A stretch of 64,000 bases of DNA from Rhizobium leguminosarum bv. trifolii WSM2297 (GTDB lineage Bacteria; Pseudomonadota; Alphaproteobacteria; Rhizobiales; Rhizobiaceae), in NCBI RefSeq assembly GCF_000271845.1, contig NZ_JH719393.1, forward strand, positions 1,144,342 to 1,208,341, read 5' to 3'. The position numbers were made by a program, and so were the translations under genes. The notes under the pieces are model-generated. The model ran no database searches and had not been told where the DNA came from. It worked only from the letters and a program-made list of their open reading frames with translations. This document shows, in pieces, positions 44,781 to 53,805 of the stretch. How positions within the stretch are numbered: the stretch's first letter is position 1; each line of letters starts with the position of its first letter.

Positions 44781-46898
44781 TCATTTCCAGGTGAGGTGCA
44801 GCACCTCCAGCCGCTCGATATCAGGCACTTCCACCTGCGCGCGGCCATCCTTGACGCTGAAGTTTGCGGCGCGGTCGGTAACGGTCAGCCATGCCTTGGC
44901 TAGCGACTTGCCCTGAGGAATTTCCACTGAAACCGTCTGGGCCGCCAGAGGGTAATTCTCGCGTATAGGCCCCTTCATCATCATCGGGTTGGTGAGGTTG
45001 AACAGACTGACCGCGATACCTTCGGCACTGTCGCGCAGTGCCATATCGATGACGCCGGGACCTTCGACCGTGACGCGCGGGGTCTTGCCGAGCGCCCAGC
45101 TGACGGCATTGCTGATGAGCTTGCCATGGTCGACCGCGAAGACTTCCCAGAAGATCTCCCCGATATTCCAGGGGATATAGACCGTACGACCGCCCTTGCC
45201 GGTTTCGCGGGCGATGACGGCAGCACCTTCCGGCGCTTTGCGAGGATAGACCTCTTCCATCGGCAGGTCCGGGAAATCGGGCACATAGAGGAAGGGCATC
45301 GTCGCATTACCGGTCGGGTCGGCATGAATGAGGCGCGTGCCGCCCATGATGCGCTCGGCACCCTCATAGCCCTGATTAACAGGATGATCGCCAGACAGTG
45401 CCACATAGGTGTTCTTGACGATTCCGCGCGGGCCGGAAACGAGCTTCGCACCCAGTACATCCGAAAGGCCGAATTCGTTGCGCTTCTTGCCGAATTCATC
45501 GCGGAGTGAGGTTTCGTAGGAAGCGACGACGCTGCCGCCACGTTCGACATAGGCGCGGATCGCCTCGTTCTGCGCATCGGAAAGGCAGGAAGCGTTGGCG
45601 AGGATGATTACTTTGAAACGGTCGAGATTTTCATTGGTCAGAACCTGATCCGAGAGAAGCTCGAAGGGTAGGCGGGCTTCGACGAGCGCGTGATAGAAGC
45701 CGAGATCGTGCTTCTCGGCATTGTGCCGCTCTTCCGGCGCCCAGTGGCGAAGGGTGGTCGAAGGATCAACGACGGCGATTTCGGCGGTCGGCTGCATGCT
45801 TTCGAGGACCGGCTCGACGGCTGCCTGAAGTGCAAAGGCGTCGGCGACCGGTTCTACCCAGCGCTTGTCCGGCACAACGCCGTTGAACTTGGTGAACCAG
45901 GCATAGAGGCCATGGGCCGTGCCGTCATTGATCCAGAGCTGCATTTCCTCGCCCGAGGTGACCGCATCCTTCCAGCGGTATTCCTCCTCCGGGCCGATCG
46001 AGGTGATGAGCACGACGGGGCGATCGGGGAAGGTGGCGCGGATGCGCTTGCCGTTGCGGCCGGCGGACCAGCCGAGTTCGAGGCCTTTACGGCCCTGATG
46101 GTCGACAACGAGGAAGGGGCAATGTTTGGCGATGACCGAGAGGTCGAATTCCATCAGCGAGGCGCCGCCCATGTTCGGGATGAAGCTCGCATGCGGGCGG
46201 ATCGCTTTGACCGCATCGTCCCACTGGGCAATCATGTCGGTGAGTACGCGGCGGCGCCACTGCACCCAGGCCTGCCAGGCCGGGTCTTCGGCATCCGGTT
46301 TTTTCGGCAGGTCGTGGCCGAACATATCCTTGAAGCGGCGCGCGCTGTCTTCGCTGTAATCGACGCCATGGCCCTGCCAGCGATTTGCGAAGACGGCGTC
46401 GATATCGTATTTGCGAACGATCTCCTTGACGACCTCAGGCATGAAGACGGTGTTGTAATCGCCATAGGCATTGGTCACCCAGACATCCGGATAGGCCCAG
46501 TGGCGGCGCGGTGTGCCGTCGGCATTAATCATCACCCATTCGGGATGTGCCGTGGCGGCATCGTCGTGAATTGCGTGTGGGTCGACTCGGGCCATGACAT
46601 GCATGTCGAGCTTTCGGGCGGCATCGACGAGCGCGCCGAAGATGTCCTTATCGCCCAGGTATTTGCTCACATAGTGATAGGGCACCTCGCTCGGATAATA
46701 GGCGATGTAGCCGCCGGCGCTGAGGCATACCGCGTTGGATTTCGTGCGTTTGAAAACGTCCACCCAGAAGGCCGGATCATATTTTTCCGGATCGTCCTCC
46801 ACGAAGGTGAGCTGGGTCCACCGTGTTGCGGTCTTGAACCAGTTCGGGGTGCGCAAGGTGTCGCTATTCTGTCTTCTGGCGTCGAGCATCGTCTTCAT
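44781..46898 (-). CDS. GHL6-like glycoside hydrolase with beta-galactosidase trimerisation-type domain
   Basis: About 705 aa from MKTMLDARRQNSDTLRTPNW (an ATG nine bases later is also possible). An N-terminal TIM barrel reads WTQLTFVEDDPEKYDPAFWVDVFKRTKSNAVCLSAGGYIAYYPSEV, HVMARVDPHAIHDDAATAHPEWVMINADGTP and AVFANRWQGHGVDYSED, which fits hypothetical glycosyl hydrolase 6 (GHL6). The middle GATase-like domain (NLDRFKVIILANASCLSDAQNEAIRAYVERGGSVVASYETS) is the one seen in GH42 trimerisation. No signal peptide. It is the second gene of the operon, next to the binding protein, and probably shares substrate with the GH42 enzyme. Catalytic acids could not be assigned. Confidence 0.75.
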   Translation of the reverse strand: MKTMLDARRQNSDTLRTPNWFKTATRWTQLTFVEDDPEKYDPAFWVDVFKRTKSNAVCLSAGGYIAYYPSEVPYHYVSKYLGDKDIFGALVDAARKLDMHVMARVDPHAIHDDAATAHPEWVMINADGTPRRHWAYPDVWVTNAYGDYNTVFMPEVVKEIVRKYDIDAVFANRWQGHGVDYSEDSARRFKDMFGHDLPKKPDAEDPAWQAWVQWRRRVLTDMIAQWDDAVKAIRPHASFIPNMGGASLMEFDLSVIAKHCPFLVVDHQGRKGLELGWSAGRNGKRIRATFPDRPVVLITSIGPEEEYRWKDAVTSGEEMQLWINDGTAHGLYAWFTKFNGVVPDKRWVEPVADAFALQAAVEPVLESMQPTAEIAVVDPSTTLRHWAPEERHNAEKHDLGFYHALVEARLPFELLSDQVLTNENLDRFKVIILANASCLSDAQNEAIRAYVERGGSVVASYETSLRDEFGKKRNEFGLSDVLGAKLVSGPRGIVKNTYVALSGDHPVNQGYEGAERIMGGTRLIHADPTGNATMPFLYVPDFPDLPMEEVYPRKAPEGAAVIARETGKGGRTVYIPWNIGEIFWEVFAVDHGKLISNAVSWALGKTPRVTVEGPGVIDMALRDSAEGIAVSLFNLTNPMMMKGPIRENYPLAAQTVSVEIPQGKSLAKAWLTVTDRAANFSVKDGRAQVEVPDIERLEVLHLTWK

Positions 46899-46974
46899 CC
46901 AACCGCTGGGCAATGAGGGACCTTGGCGCCGGCCGGCAGAGCCGGCGCCTCGCATTCATGGCTGTCATAGGCCA

Positions 46975-48900
46975 TCAGACCTTGTAGAACTGCTCCGGCA
47001 TGGTGGGAGCAGGCGTCGGCCAACCGAATGAGTTCGGCATCGTCTTCGTGATGTTCTTCATGTTGTTCTTGACGATGCCGTAGCCATCCGGGGGCAGGGA
47101 GACGCCAAAAACATAGAAGTTGTCAGCCGCACCCTGCAGGATCTGCTTCATGACCTCCTGCTGGGCGGACGGATCGGAGGTCGATTTCAGCTTGTCGTAG
47201 AGCTCAAGCTGCTTCTTGGTCTCTTCCGGCGGCTCTTCCGCATTGGCGTTGTTGCGGTCGAGATACCAGAGCTGCCAGGCCGGCGCATACATAGCGTTCG
47301 AATCCGTCGGCACGTAATAGCGCGGATCGAGCATGGCGGCGACGCCGCCATTGGCGCCAAACTGGTGGGCCGTAGCGTCGAAATCGCGCCCCTGCCGGAC
47401 GCGGGTTTCCCAGAGCGATCGATCCATGGTGCGCATCTGTGCATCGATGCCGACGGCCTGGAACATCGGGATGACGAGCTGGAAGAGATCGAGGAAGACG
47501 GCGCGTGCCTGGTCGATTTCGAAGATCACCGTCAGCCGGCGGCCCTTTTCGTCTAGCCGGAAGTTCTGGTCGTCACGCTTCGGAATGAGCTGATCGAGCA
47601 TGGCATTCGCCTTGTCGACATCATAGCTCGTGAACTGCGTGGCGAGCTGCTCGTTGTAGAGCGGATCGCCCGGTTTGATCGATGGCTGGGCGGGAGCGCC
47701 CTGGCCGACGAGTACGGCATCGATCAGCGACTGGCGATCGAGCGCCAGTGACAGTGCTGCACGGAAGTCCTTGTTGCGGAAGAGCTTTCGCTTGGTCTCG
47801 TCATTGTGATTCAGGTTGAAGATGAAGTTCATCACATTGGCTTCGGTGGAAGTCAGTGTGTAGAAATCATATTTGCCCTGCTCACGCGCATCGTAGAGAA
47901 CCGACTTGTTGTTCGGTGTTGCGATATACTGGTCCATCAGGTCGATCTCTCCCTGCATGGCCTTCAAGAGCAGCACTTGAGGATCTGCGACCATCTGGTA
48001 GACGATGCGGTCCATATAAGGGAGCTGGTTCCCCTCCGTATCAACCTTCCAGTAGAAGGGATTGCGCTCGGCAATGGCGCGTTCGGTATTCTCGCCTGGG
48101 GCGACGGTGAACATCCAGGCATGCAGGCAGGGCTTTTTCGAGGAGTTCAGGAAGAAAGCGTTGTCGTCCTGAAAGCCGGAGGCAGACTGGAAGGCGGCGA
48201 TCCAGCTCTCGAAGCCGCGCTGCTTGGCAAGCTCGTCAGCTTTCGGATTATAGTCGATATGGAACTGCTCGAGATAATGCTTGGGACAGCGGGTCGTGTG
48301 ATCGCTATTGGCCCAGGCGACCTGAAGTGGGAACATACCGTTAGGCTTGGGGAAGATAACTTTAAACGTCTGCTCGTCGATGATTTCGAGCTTTGCCGGC
48401 TTGCCTGATGTCTTCCAATGACCCTGGCCGTTCACGGCGACCCGCTTGTCCGTAAGAATAGTATCGTACCAGAATTTCACATCGGCTGTGGTGTAAGCTT
48501 GTCCGTCCGACCACTTCATGCCCTTGCGCAGACGGATGGTATATTCGGTGGAATCCGCATTGCCGTCGAAGGCTTCGGCAACGTTGAGCGTCACGCCCGA
48601 CCAATCGGGCGTGTAGCGCAGGAGTGGCTCGTAGGCCTGATAACGGAACAACATGGAGAGCGAACCGCCGCCGACAAGGGCCATGTTCCAGTCGCCGCCG
48701 TGCTTGCCGATACTATCCACCGGCTTGATGACCAGGGGATTTTCGGGCAGTCGATCTTTCAGCGGCGGCAATGCGCCGCCCGAAACCTTGTCCTTCAGGG
48801 TGGCGGCTTCTTTGTAATCCGCCGCTAGGGCAGGCAGTGCGGGCAGGATCAGAACGGCCGAAGTCCCGGCCAGAAACGCACGACGTTTCAGCTTGATCAT
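46975..48900 (-). CDS. Solute-binding protein family 5 of the glycoside importer
   Basis: 641 aa from MIKLKRRAFLAGTSAVLILP with a GGAGGAGACCCCC site. The RRAFLAG within a hydrophobic signal suggests Tat export, then ALPALAADYK. SBP5 pattern: YTIRLRKGMKWSDGQAYTTADVKFWYDTIL, QGEIDLMDQY, FRAALSLALDRQSLIDAV. It is longer than peptide-binding members and has the extended glycoside-type N-terminal lobe. First gene of the operon; lacI is divergent 172 bp away. Confidence 0.92.
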   Translation of the reverse strand: MIKLKRRAFLAGTSAVLILPALPALAADYKEAATLKDKVSGGALPPLKDRLPENPLVIKPVDSIGKHGGDWNMALVGGGSLSMLFRYQAYEPLLRYTPDWSGVTLNVAEAFDGNADSTEYTIRLRKGMKWSDGQAYTTADVKFWYDTILTDKRVAVNGQGHWKTSGKPAKLEIIDEQTFKVIFPKPNGMFPLQVAWANSDHTTRCPKHYLEQFHIDYNPKADELAKQRGFESWIAAFQSASGFQDDNAFFLNSSKKPCLHAWMFTVAPGENTERAIAERNPFYWKVDTEGNQLPYMDRIVYQMVADPQVLLLKAMQGEIDLMDQYIATPNNKSVLYDAREQGKYDFYTLTSTEANVMNFIFNLNHNDETKRKLFRNKDFRAALSLALDRQSLIDAVLVGQGAPAQPSIKPGDPLYNEQLATQFTSYDVDKANAMLDQLIPKRDDQNFRLDEKGRRLTVIFEIDQARAVFLDLFQLVIPMFQAVGIDAQMRTMDRSLWETRVRQGRDFDATAHQFGANGGVAAMLDPRYYVPTDSNAMYAPAWQLWYLDRNNANAEEPPEETKKQLELYDKLKSTSDPSAQQEVMKQILQGAADNFYVFGVSLPPDGYGIVKNNMKNITKTMPNSFGWPTPAPTMPEQFYKV

Positions 48901-49072
48901 AGGGGGTCTCCTCCAGAAATCGTCCGCTCTCCTGTGATTTTTGCCTATCAAAGCGGACCGAAGAGAAGAATACAGTTGGATACCGTTAGGTAAAGCGTTA
49001 TGTGTTATTAGTAGGAAAGTTGCGTTTGCCGCGTGAAACGTAGCGAACGGGCTGCAGCGGACGAGGTGGAGA
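48901..49072. promoter_or_regulatory. lacI/glycoside operon divergent control region
   Basis: 172 bp. The AT-rich middle contains TACCGTTAGGTA (48981-48992), an imperfect LacI-type palindrome (TACC/GGTA with 4 bases between), followed by AAAGCGTTATG. It is the only symmetric candidate for a LacI operator in the gap. Confidence 0.4.
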
Positions 49073-50101
49073 GTGGGAAAACGCGGGCGGATTACCTTAC
49101 AAACGATCGCGCAAGAGGTCGGCCTCTCCAAATTTGCCGTCTCCCGCTCGCTGGCAGGCAAGAGCGGCGTCAGCGAGGAAACGCGCGCGCTCATTCGCGC
49201 AACGGCCGAGCGGCTGGGATACACGCGTCCTGCCGGCCAATCGCAGTCAAACGACATTGCCGTCGTGTTCCACGATCTCGATGCCGTTAACAGCGAGCTT
49301 TACATGCAGATCCAGAACGGCGTCCAGCGCGAGGCTCACAGGCTGGGGATGGCGCTGCGCATCCGCTGGACGCATAGCGCCGGGCAACTTGAGGAATTGG
49401 CGCACGCATGCGCGGGCCTGATGCTTGTCGGTCCGCATGATCGCGAAGCAGTGGCGGCGGCAACGGCAACCGGCATACCGATCGTGCGTTTCGGATGGGT
49501 CGATCCGCTGGAAGAGGCTGATCAGATCACTGGGACCGACCATGAGGCGGGGCAGGCGGTGCTTCAATATCTGGTTGGCCTCGGCCATCGATCAATCGTC
49601 TATGTCAGCGGCACACCCGGCTTCCGCGGGCGGCGTGAGCGGTTTTATGGGGCGCGTGAGATCGCCGAGCGGCACGAGGACGTCTCCTTGCAGGTCTTGG
49701 AGTTCGATGAGCAAAACGGCTTCGGCGCGGCATTCCGGGACCTGAAGAAGAGGGGTATTCCTCCGACGGCCTTTTTCTGCGCTCATGACGGTCTTGCGTT
49801 GACAGTCGTTTCCGAATTGCTGGGGCAGGGGTACCGGATCCCCGACGATGTTTCGGTCGTCGGCTTCGGCGACTTTTCGCCGGCGACCCAAATTTCGCCG
49901 CCACTGACGACGGTGAAGATGGAAGGGCAGGAGGCCGGTGCCGTCGGCCTCCGCCTGCTCATCGAACGCATCGAAAATCCACGGCTCTCCGGTATGCCTG
50001 CCCGGCGGGTGATGATTGCCTCACGGATCGTCGAACGCCGTTCTGCTGGTCCTTGTACAGGCTGCACCGAACCTTCCAGGGCGACGCTGGGGAGGCCCTA
50101 G
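49073..50101 (+). CDS. LacI-family repressor of the glycoside operon
   Basis: 342 aa from GTG at 49073 (GAGGTGGA upstream). HTH: RITLQTIAQEVGLSKFAVSRSLAGKSGVSEETRALI, followed by the hinge RLGYTRP. The periplasmic-binding-like ligand domain includes DIAVVFHDLDAVNSELY, VRFGWVDPLEEADQITGTDH and FFCAHDGLALTVVSELLGQGYRIPDDVSVVGFGDF. The effector is probably the imported sugar or an early product. Confidence 0.92.
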   Translation: MGKRGRITLQTIAQEVGLSKFAVSRSLAGKSGVSEETRALIRATAERLGYTRPAGQSQSNDIAVVFHDLDAVNSELYMQIQNGVQREAHRLGMALRIRWTHSAGQLEELAHACAGLMLVGPHDREAVAAATATGIPIVRFGWVDPLEEADQITGTDHEAGQAVLQYLVGLGHRSIVYVSGTPGFRGRRERFYGAREIAERHEDVSLQVLEFDEQNGFGAAFRDLKKRGIPPTAFFCAHDGLALTVVSELLGQGYRIPDDVSVVGFGDFSPATQISPPLTTVKMEGQEAGAVGLRLLIERIENPRLSGMPARRVMIASRIVERRSAGPCTGCTEPSRATLGRP

Positions 50102-50304
50102 CCGAGCACGCGCTCGATACGCTCCAGATGATGGCTTCGTACTGCTCCGGCGGGAGGATCCTCGCAGGCCTCTATCTCCACAACCGTCAGTCCCGTTGCA
50201 ATCGCAAGATCTTCGAGGCTTAGCCCCTGGCTAATTGAGCTAGCCTGTGGGGAATCGTCATAGAAATTTTTTCTTTGGCGAAACGGCCCATTTTTACTCC
50301 GCAA
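50098..50304 (-). CDS. Small HTH-like protein, possibly a fragment
   Basis: 68 aa containing LSLEDLAIATGLTVVEIEACE and then HHLERIERVL, the pattern of an XRE/Cro helix-turn-helix. It overlaps the lacI stop by 4 bp on the opposite strand. The N-terminal 25 residues are not HTH-like and no ribosome binding site is obvious. Could be a short remnant of a larger regulator or a real small protein. Confidence 0.4.
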   Translation of the reverse strand: MRSKNGPFRQRKNFYDDSPQASSISQGLSLEDLAIATGLTVVEIEACEDPPAGAVRSHHLERIERVLG

Positions 50305-50517
50305 TTGACGCCGTTAACCGCAGGCGCGGGCGACATTGTTCCTCATCAGGGTCTACTTCAAAGGGCCGGTATGATCAGCCGCCAGCGCGTTTTCGAAGTC
50401 GCTCGCCTTGTCCTTGTGGCGGCGGCGCCCCTCTTCAGCGGCCTCTGAAGACTGGTGGGCATGACCGACATCGTCGACGCGACGTCGGCTATCTTACGCG
50501 GCGACTTGTTTCTTGAG

Positions 50518-50548
50518 GGTCGCTGGTTCAAATCCTTTCAACTGCAAA
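50518..50548 (+). repeat. 31-bp direct repeat, copy 2 (tRNA T-loop-like)
   Basis: 25 of 31 bases match 12800-12830 in direct orientation. The centre GGTTCAAATCC resembles a tRNA T-loop. No tRNA folds here. Confidence 0.4.
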
Positions 50549-50579
50549 AACTATTGAGATGGGCCTGACATCCGCATCA

Positions 50580-51635
50580 TCAGGAAAGGCCGTACCAGGC
50601 GCCGCGGCCGGCACCGTGGAGGGCGAGGTGCCCTTGATCCACGAGTGTCTTGAGATGATCCTTGATGGTGTGACGGCTTGCATCGGTGATCCGTGCAGCC
50701 TCCGCGACCGTAATCCGCCCGTGCTCGCGCACCAACTCGAGCAATGTAACGGATAATTCCGGCATGTCGGCGAGGATAATTCGCTCGCGCTCCATTTTCT
50801 TCTCAAGCCGGGTCTTCTGCCGATGCAGGGCTCTCAAAAAGAACTCGATCCAGGGATTCCATTCGGGCTCTGCGCTGCGGATCGTTCCCTGCGTGCGCCG
50901 GAGCGAGATGTAATAACTCTCCTTGCTTTGCTCGATGATGCTTTCGAGCGAGCTGTAGGGGACGTAAGCGTAGCCGGCCTGCAAGAGCAGCAAGGTGGTC
51001 AGAATGCGCGAGAGGCGGCCATTGCCATCCTGGAACGGATGAATTTCCAGGAAAACGACAACGAAGATCGCGACAACCAAAAGTGGATGGAGCCGCTTTT
51101 CTCGCCATTGCTCATCCAGCCAGCCGATCAGTTCTTCCATTCGACGCGGCGTATCGAACGGCGATGCCGTTTCGAAAATGATGCCAAGGCTCTCGCTCTG
51201 TTCGTTAAACGCTTCCACGTTGTTCGAGAGGGTTTTGTATGCGCCGCGATGCCGCTCGTCCTTTGTCGAATACGCAAGAAGGTCGCGGTGGAGCTGACGG
51301 ATATGATTCTCGGTGAATGAAATAGCTTCGTAAGCACTGAAGATGGTCTCCATCACCTCCGCATAGCCGGCAACCTCTTGCTCGTCGCGTGTCGTAAACG
51401 ACCCCAGGCGAATGTTTGCCAGCAGCTTTTCGACCTCTCGGTCGGTAAGGCGTGCCCCTTCGATACGTGTGGAGGAACCGACGCTTTCGATCGTGGCGAT
51501 ACGCCGGAGGCCGGACAGCCGCTCAGGAGCGATCCGGCCGATCGCACGCCAAGCACCCTTGAATTCGTCGATTTCGGCGATCAGCGACAAGATTTCGGGC
51601 GTGATCCGGACGGTCGCCGTTTTTAGAAATTTCAT
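50580..51635 (-). CDS. Fic-domain AMP-transferase with N-terminal inhibitory helix and winged helix
   Basis: 351 aa from MKFLKTATVRITPEILSLIA (51635); two in-frame ATGs lie just upstream within a repeat. The inhibitory motif (S/T)xxxE(G/N) is present as S55-TRI-E59-G, so it is a class II Fic whose helix is N-terminal to the core. The active site is HPFQDGNGR at 199-207, with the catalytic H and GNGR intact. The last 60 residues form a winged helix (ELVREHGRITVAEAARITDASRHTIKDHLKTLVDQGHL). Transfer of AMP or another nucleotide to a target protein is expected; the target is unknown. Two repeat boxes in the leader suggest autoregulation by the winged helix. Confidence 0.93.
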   Translation of the reverse strand: MKFLKTATVRITPEILSLIAEIDEFKGAWRAIGRIAPERLSGLRRIATIESVGSSTRIEGARLTDREVEKLLANIRLGSFTTRDEQEVAGYAEVMETIFSAYEAISFTENHIRQLHRDLLAYSTKDERHRGAYKTLSNNVEAFNEQSESLGIIFETASPFDTPRRMEELIGWLDEQWREKRLHPLLVVAIFVVVFLEIHPFQDGNGRLSRILTTLLLLQAGYAYVPYSSLESIIEQSKESYYISLRRTQGTIRSAEPEWNPWIEFFLRALHRQKTRLEKKMERERIILADMPELSVTLLELVREHGRITVAEAARITDASRHTIKDHLKTLVDQGHLALHGAGRGAWYGLS

Positions 51636-51659
51636 TTTCCCATCCATTCCCATCCAATT
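51634..51659 (-). promoter_or_regulatory. Fic operator box 1 (26 bp)
   Basis: Minus strand: AATTGGATGGGAATGGATGG then GAAAAT. It contains two GGATGG half-sites 10 bp apart. It overlaps the ribosome binding site and start of fic. 22 of 26 bases match the box at 51681-51706. Confidence 0.6.
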
Positions 51660-51680
51660 CTCGAAACACTCTCATGGACT

Positions 51681-51706
51681 ATTTATCCATCCGTTTCCAT
51701 CCAATT
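51681..51706 (-). promoter_or_regulatory. Fic operator box 2 (26 bp)
   Basis: Minus strand: AATTGGATGGAAACGGATGG then ATAAAT. Same orientation as box 1, 47 bp away (start to start). Again two GGATGG half-sites 10 bp apart. Confidence 0.6.
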
Positions 51707-52089
51707 TCTACGACATAATTTGTCAGATCTGTTAGTGGATCGTGCGCTGACTGGGCCAGTCTCACTCGAGCGGATCCCGACTCTTGCAGCGAGAAGAGAA
51801 TACGTACGAGGACGCTGCGAGCCGGTCCCCTCCTATGTCGTTTGCAAGGCACGGGCGGCCGAGAACGAGCACTGGGATTTCAAAGCCTCTGACGTCTCTA
51901 AAAGTTCGGATGAGATCGACACGAAACAAAAAGCGCGGTCGTAGGAGCGGCTCAACACCTGGAGCCTATTTCTCTCAAGTACTCAATCTGCAGGATCTGG
52001 GGTGACCCCCTGTGCCCGGTCGTCGAATGTCTTGTATTGCGGCGTTGTCACATTGATTTTCGTCAAACGATTGCGGTAGACGCTCACGG
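51707..52089. other. Stretch without a supported gene
   Basis: No ORF with a ribosome binding site or known motif. A short GGGG-TGA-CCCC hairpin lies near 52000. Probably decayed sequence between fic and the transposase remnant. Confidence 0.4.
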
Positions 52090-52536
52090 ATGAACAGCGC
52101 GACGCCGACCTACAAGAATCATCGCTTCCCTATTGAAACCGTCGCCCCAGCAATCTGGCTGTATTTCTGGTTCAACGTCAGCCTGCGCGAGGAAATGATG
52201 CTGGAGCGCGGTGTGGCAGTCTCGTATGAAACGATCCGCCAATGGTTCGCACGGTTCCATGTCACAGCGCGGTTGCACCGCAAATCGCCTTCTTCCGGCG
52301 ACGTGTGGCATCTCGACGAGGCTGTCGTTCGCATCGGAGGGAGAAAGTGCTGGCTGTGGCGCGCCGTGGATCAAGACGGATATGTATTGTCAGGTGCGGC
52401 CGATGAGAGGCGGGACTTCACAAGCGTGGCGACAATTTCAGCATCCGGGATGGTCGCGAGGGACGGCAACCGATCGTATGTTGCGGTACGTCAAGGCGGC
52501 CACCAAACCGGTATGGTATCGTGCACGCTCTTCTAG
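52090..52536 (+). pseudogene. IS6-family transposase remnant
   Basis: The start NSATPTYKNHRFPIETVAPAIWLYFWFNVS, then MLERGVAVSYETIRQWFARF, DVWHLDEAVVRIGGRKCWLWRAVDQDGYVL, is the IS26/IS6-family DDE transposase. The first catalytic D (WHLDE) and second (RAVDQDG) are kept. The match ends near 52385; the third acid and C-terminal part are gone and the remaining frame is noise. No terminal inverted repeats recognised. Confidence 0.8.
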
Positions 52537-52550
52537 CTGGAGCCGTACAC

Positions 52551-52775
52551 ATGACAATCCCCGCAAAGTCTGTGATGACAACGAATTTGATTACGGTGTC
52601 GCCTGAAACCACCGTGGCCGAGGCCGCTCGGCAAATGCTGATCCACCACGTCACCGCAATACCAGCTGTGGACCCCGATAACCGGCCGCTCGGATTGATC
52701 AGTGAAGGCGACGTCATTCGCCAACGTACTCTGGACCAAGCATCTTTCTTGCCACGAAAAATCGGCCTATCGTAG
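52551..52775 (+). pseudogene. Single CBS-domain fragment
   Basis: MTIPAKSVMTTNLITVSPET, VAEAARQMLIHHVTAIPAVD, RPLGLISEGDVIRQ is the first CBS motif of a two-CBS protein. It is cut off after residue 57 and runs into unrelated sequence (RTLDQASFLPRKIGLS). A pair of CBS motifs is needed to bind adenosyl nucleotides, so a functional product is unlikely. Confidence 0.7.
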
Positions 52776-52779
52776 GGCT

Positions 52780-53241
52780 ATGTTGCAGCGCCCGTCATCC
52801 CGCCTTCTCGTCCTCAACAACCAGGACCAAGTGCTTCTGTTCAGGTTCGAGCCCAAATCAGGACCCTTGAGCGGTCGAATCTTCTGGGCGACACCCGGCG
52901 GCGGGGTGGAAGATAACGAGACGTATGAAGAGACTGCGCTTCGCGAGTTGCATGAGGAGCTCGGGATCACTCGAGACCATCCCGGACAACAGGTTGCCCA
53001 ACGAACCGTCGTCTTAACACTCTACAACGGAAACGTGGTCGAAGCCGATGAACGATATTTCATGATACGCATCAACGAGCCAGCAATCTCCGATGCCAAC
53101 TGGAGTCTCCTTGAGCGGGAAGTCATGGCTGCCCATCATTGGTGGAGCCAGACCGAGCTTCGCTCCACTACGGAGCAGGTATGGCCAGCGGACTTGGAAG
53201 ACATTCTAGTAGGCGCGGGCGCATGGCAGGCGACGCTTTGA
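52780..53241 (+). CDS. NUDIX hydrolase
   Basis: 153 aa from MLQRPSSRLLVLNNQDQVLL. The Nudix box is complete: GGVEDNETYEETALRELHEELGI matches GX5EX7REUXEEXGU, with the metal-binding glutamates in RELHEE. The flanking FWATPGGG and late VMAAHHWWSQTEL are typical of proteobacterial NUDIX proteins acting on nucleoside diphosphate derivatives. Substrate unknown. Start is five bases after the CBS fragment's stop, so upstream gene loss may have affected its expression. Confidence 0.88.
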   Translation: MLQRPSSRLLVLNNQDQVLLFRFEPKSGPLSGRIFWATPGGGVEDNETYEETALRELHEELGITRDHPGQQVAQRTVVLTLYNGNVVEADERYFMIRINEPAISDANWSLLEREVMAAHHWWSQTELRSTTEQVWPADLEDILVGAGAWQATL

Positions 53242-53403
53242 GCCTACTCGCAAGGTTTCGGTTCCGCCAAAACTCCTGGCATTCCCCGTCGGCCCCCGCA
53301 GGCCGCGACTGTTGTGACGCCAGGATTGAGCCACAAGCGGACATTGCAACTATCGCAGAATTCCCTAGTATGCGCCGCCGCAAAGGTTCGGAAAACAGGG
53401 TGC

Positions 53404-53805
53404 TCAACAACGATCCAGCTCGTCAGAGACCCGGGTTCACATGAACGGTCCGCCATTGCCGCGTCGCTGATTGAGTTCAAGGCGTCTCGTACTGGCGTCC
53501 GACTGAAGATAAACTGCTGGTCTTAACTGCCACTGGGCCCGAAACAGGAAATATTGTTGGTGGGCGTTGGGGCAGCACGGTCGATCTACCGGTAGTGCCG
53601 GAAGCGCTTCGCCAGGGTGTCATTGGCCGTCGTGTCATGGCCCTCGCTGCGCAAGAGGGCGGTAGATCGCGGCTGCCGAGGTTCGTGGCTCACGACCAAT
53701 AGCTTTCGGGCGCGCGGGTTTTACGAACGGCTTGGGTACGAGGCCCTCGGGATCATCGATGATTTTCCACCGGGACTGCTTCATCTTTCTGGGGAAGCGA
53801 TTTGA
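53404..53805 (+). pseudogene. GNAT acetyltransferase with two frameshifts
   Basis: Pieces: TTIQLVRDPGSHERSAIAAS then LIEFKASRTG (frame 1), EDKLLVLTATGPETGNIVGG and RWGSTVDLPVVPEALRQGVI (frame 2), RAVDRGCRGSWLTTNSFRAR and GFYERLGYEALGIIDDFPPG (frame 3). The last piece is the conserved GNAT C-terminal GFYERLGY. Frame jumps occur near 53503 and 53655. All main parts are present, so the gene decayed by small indels. Confidence 0.75.

Noticed and set aside
45690..46916. A 408-codon open frame antisense to the GHL6-like gene
   Set aside because: Same cause: codon bias of the real gene leaves the antisense frame open. No recognisable protein.
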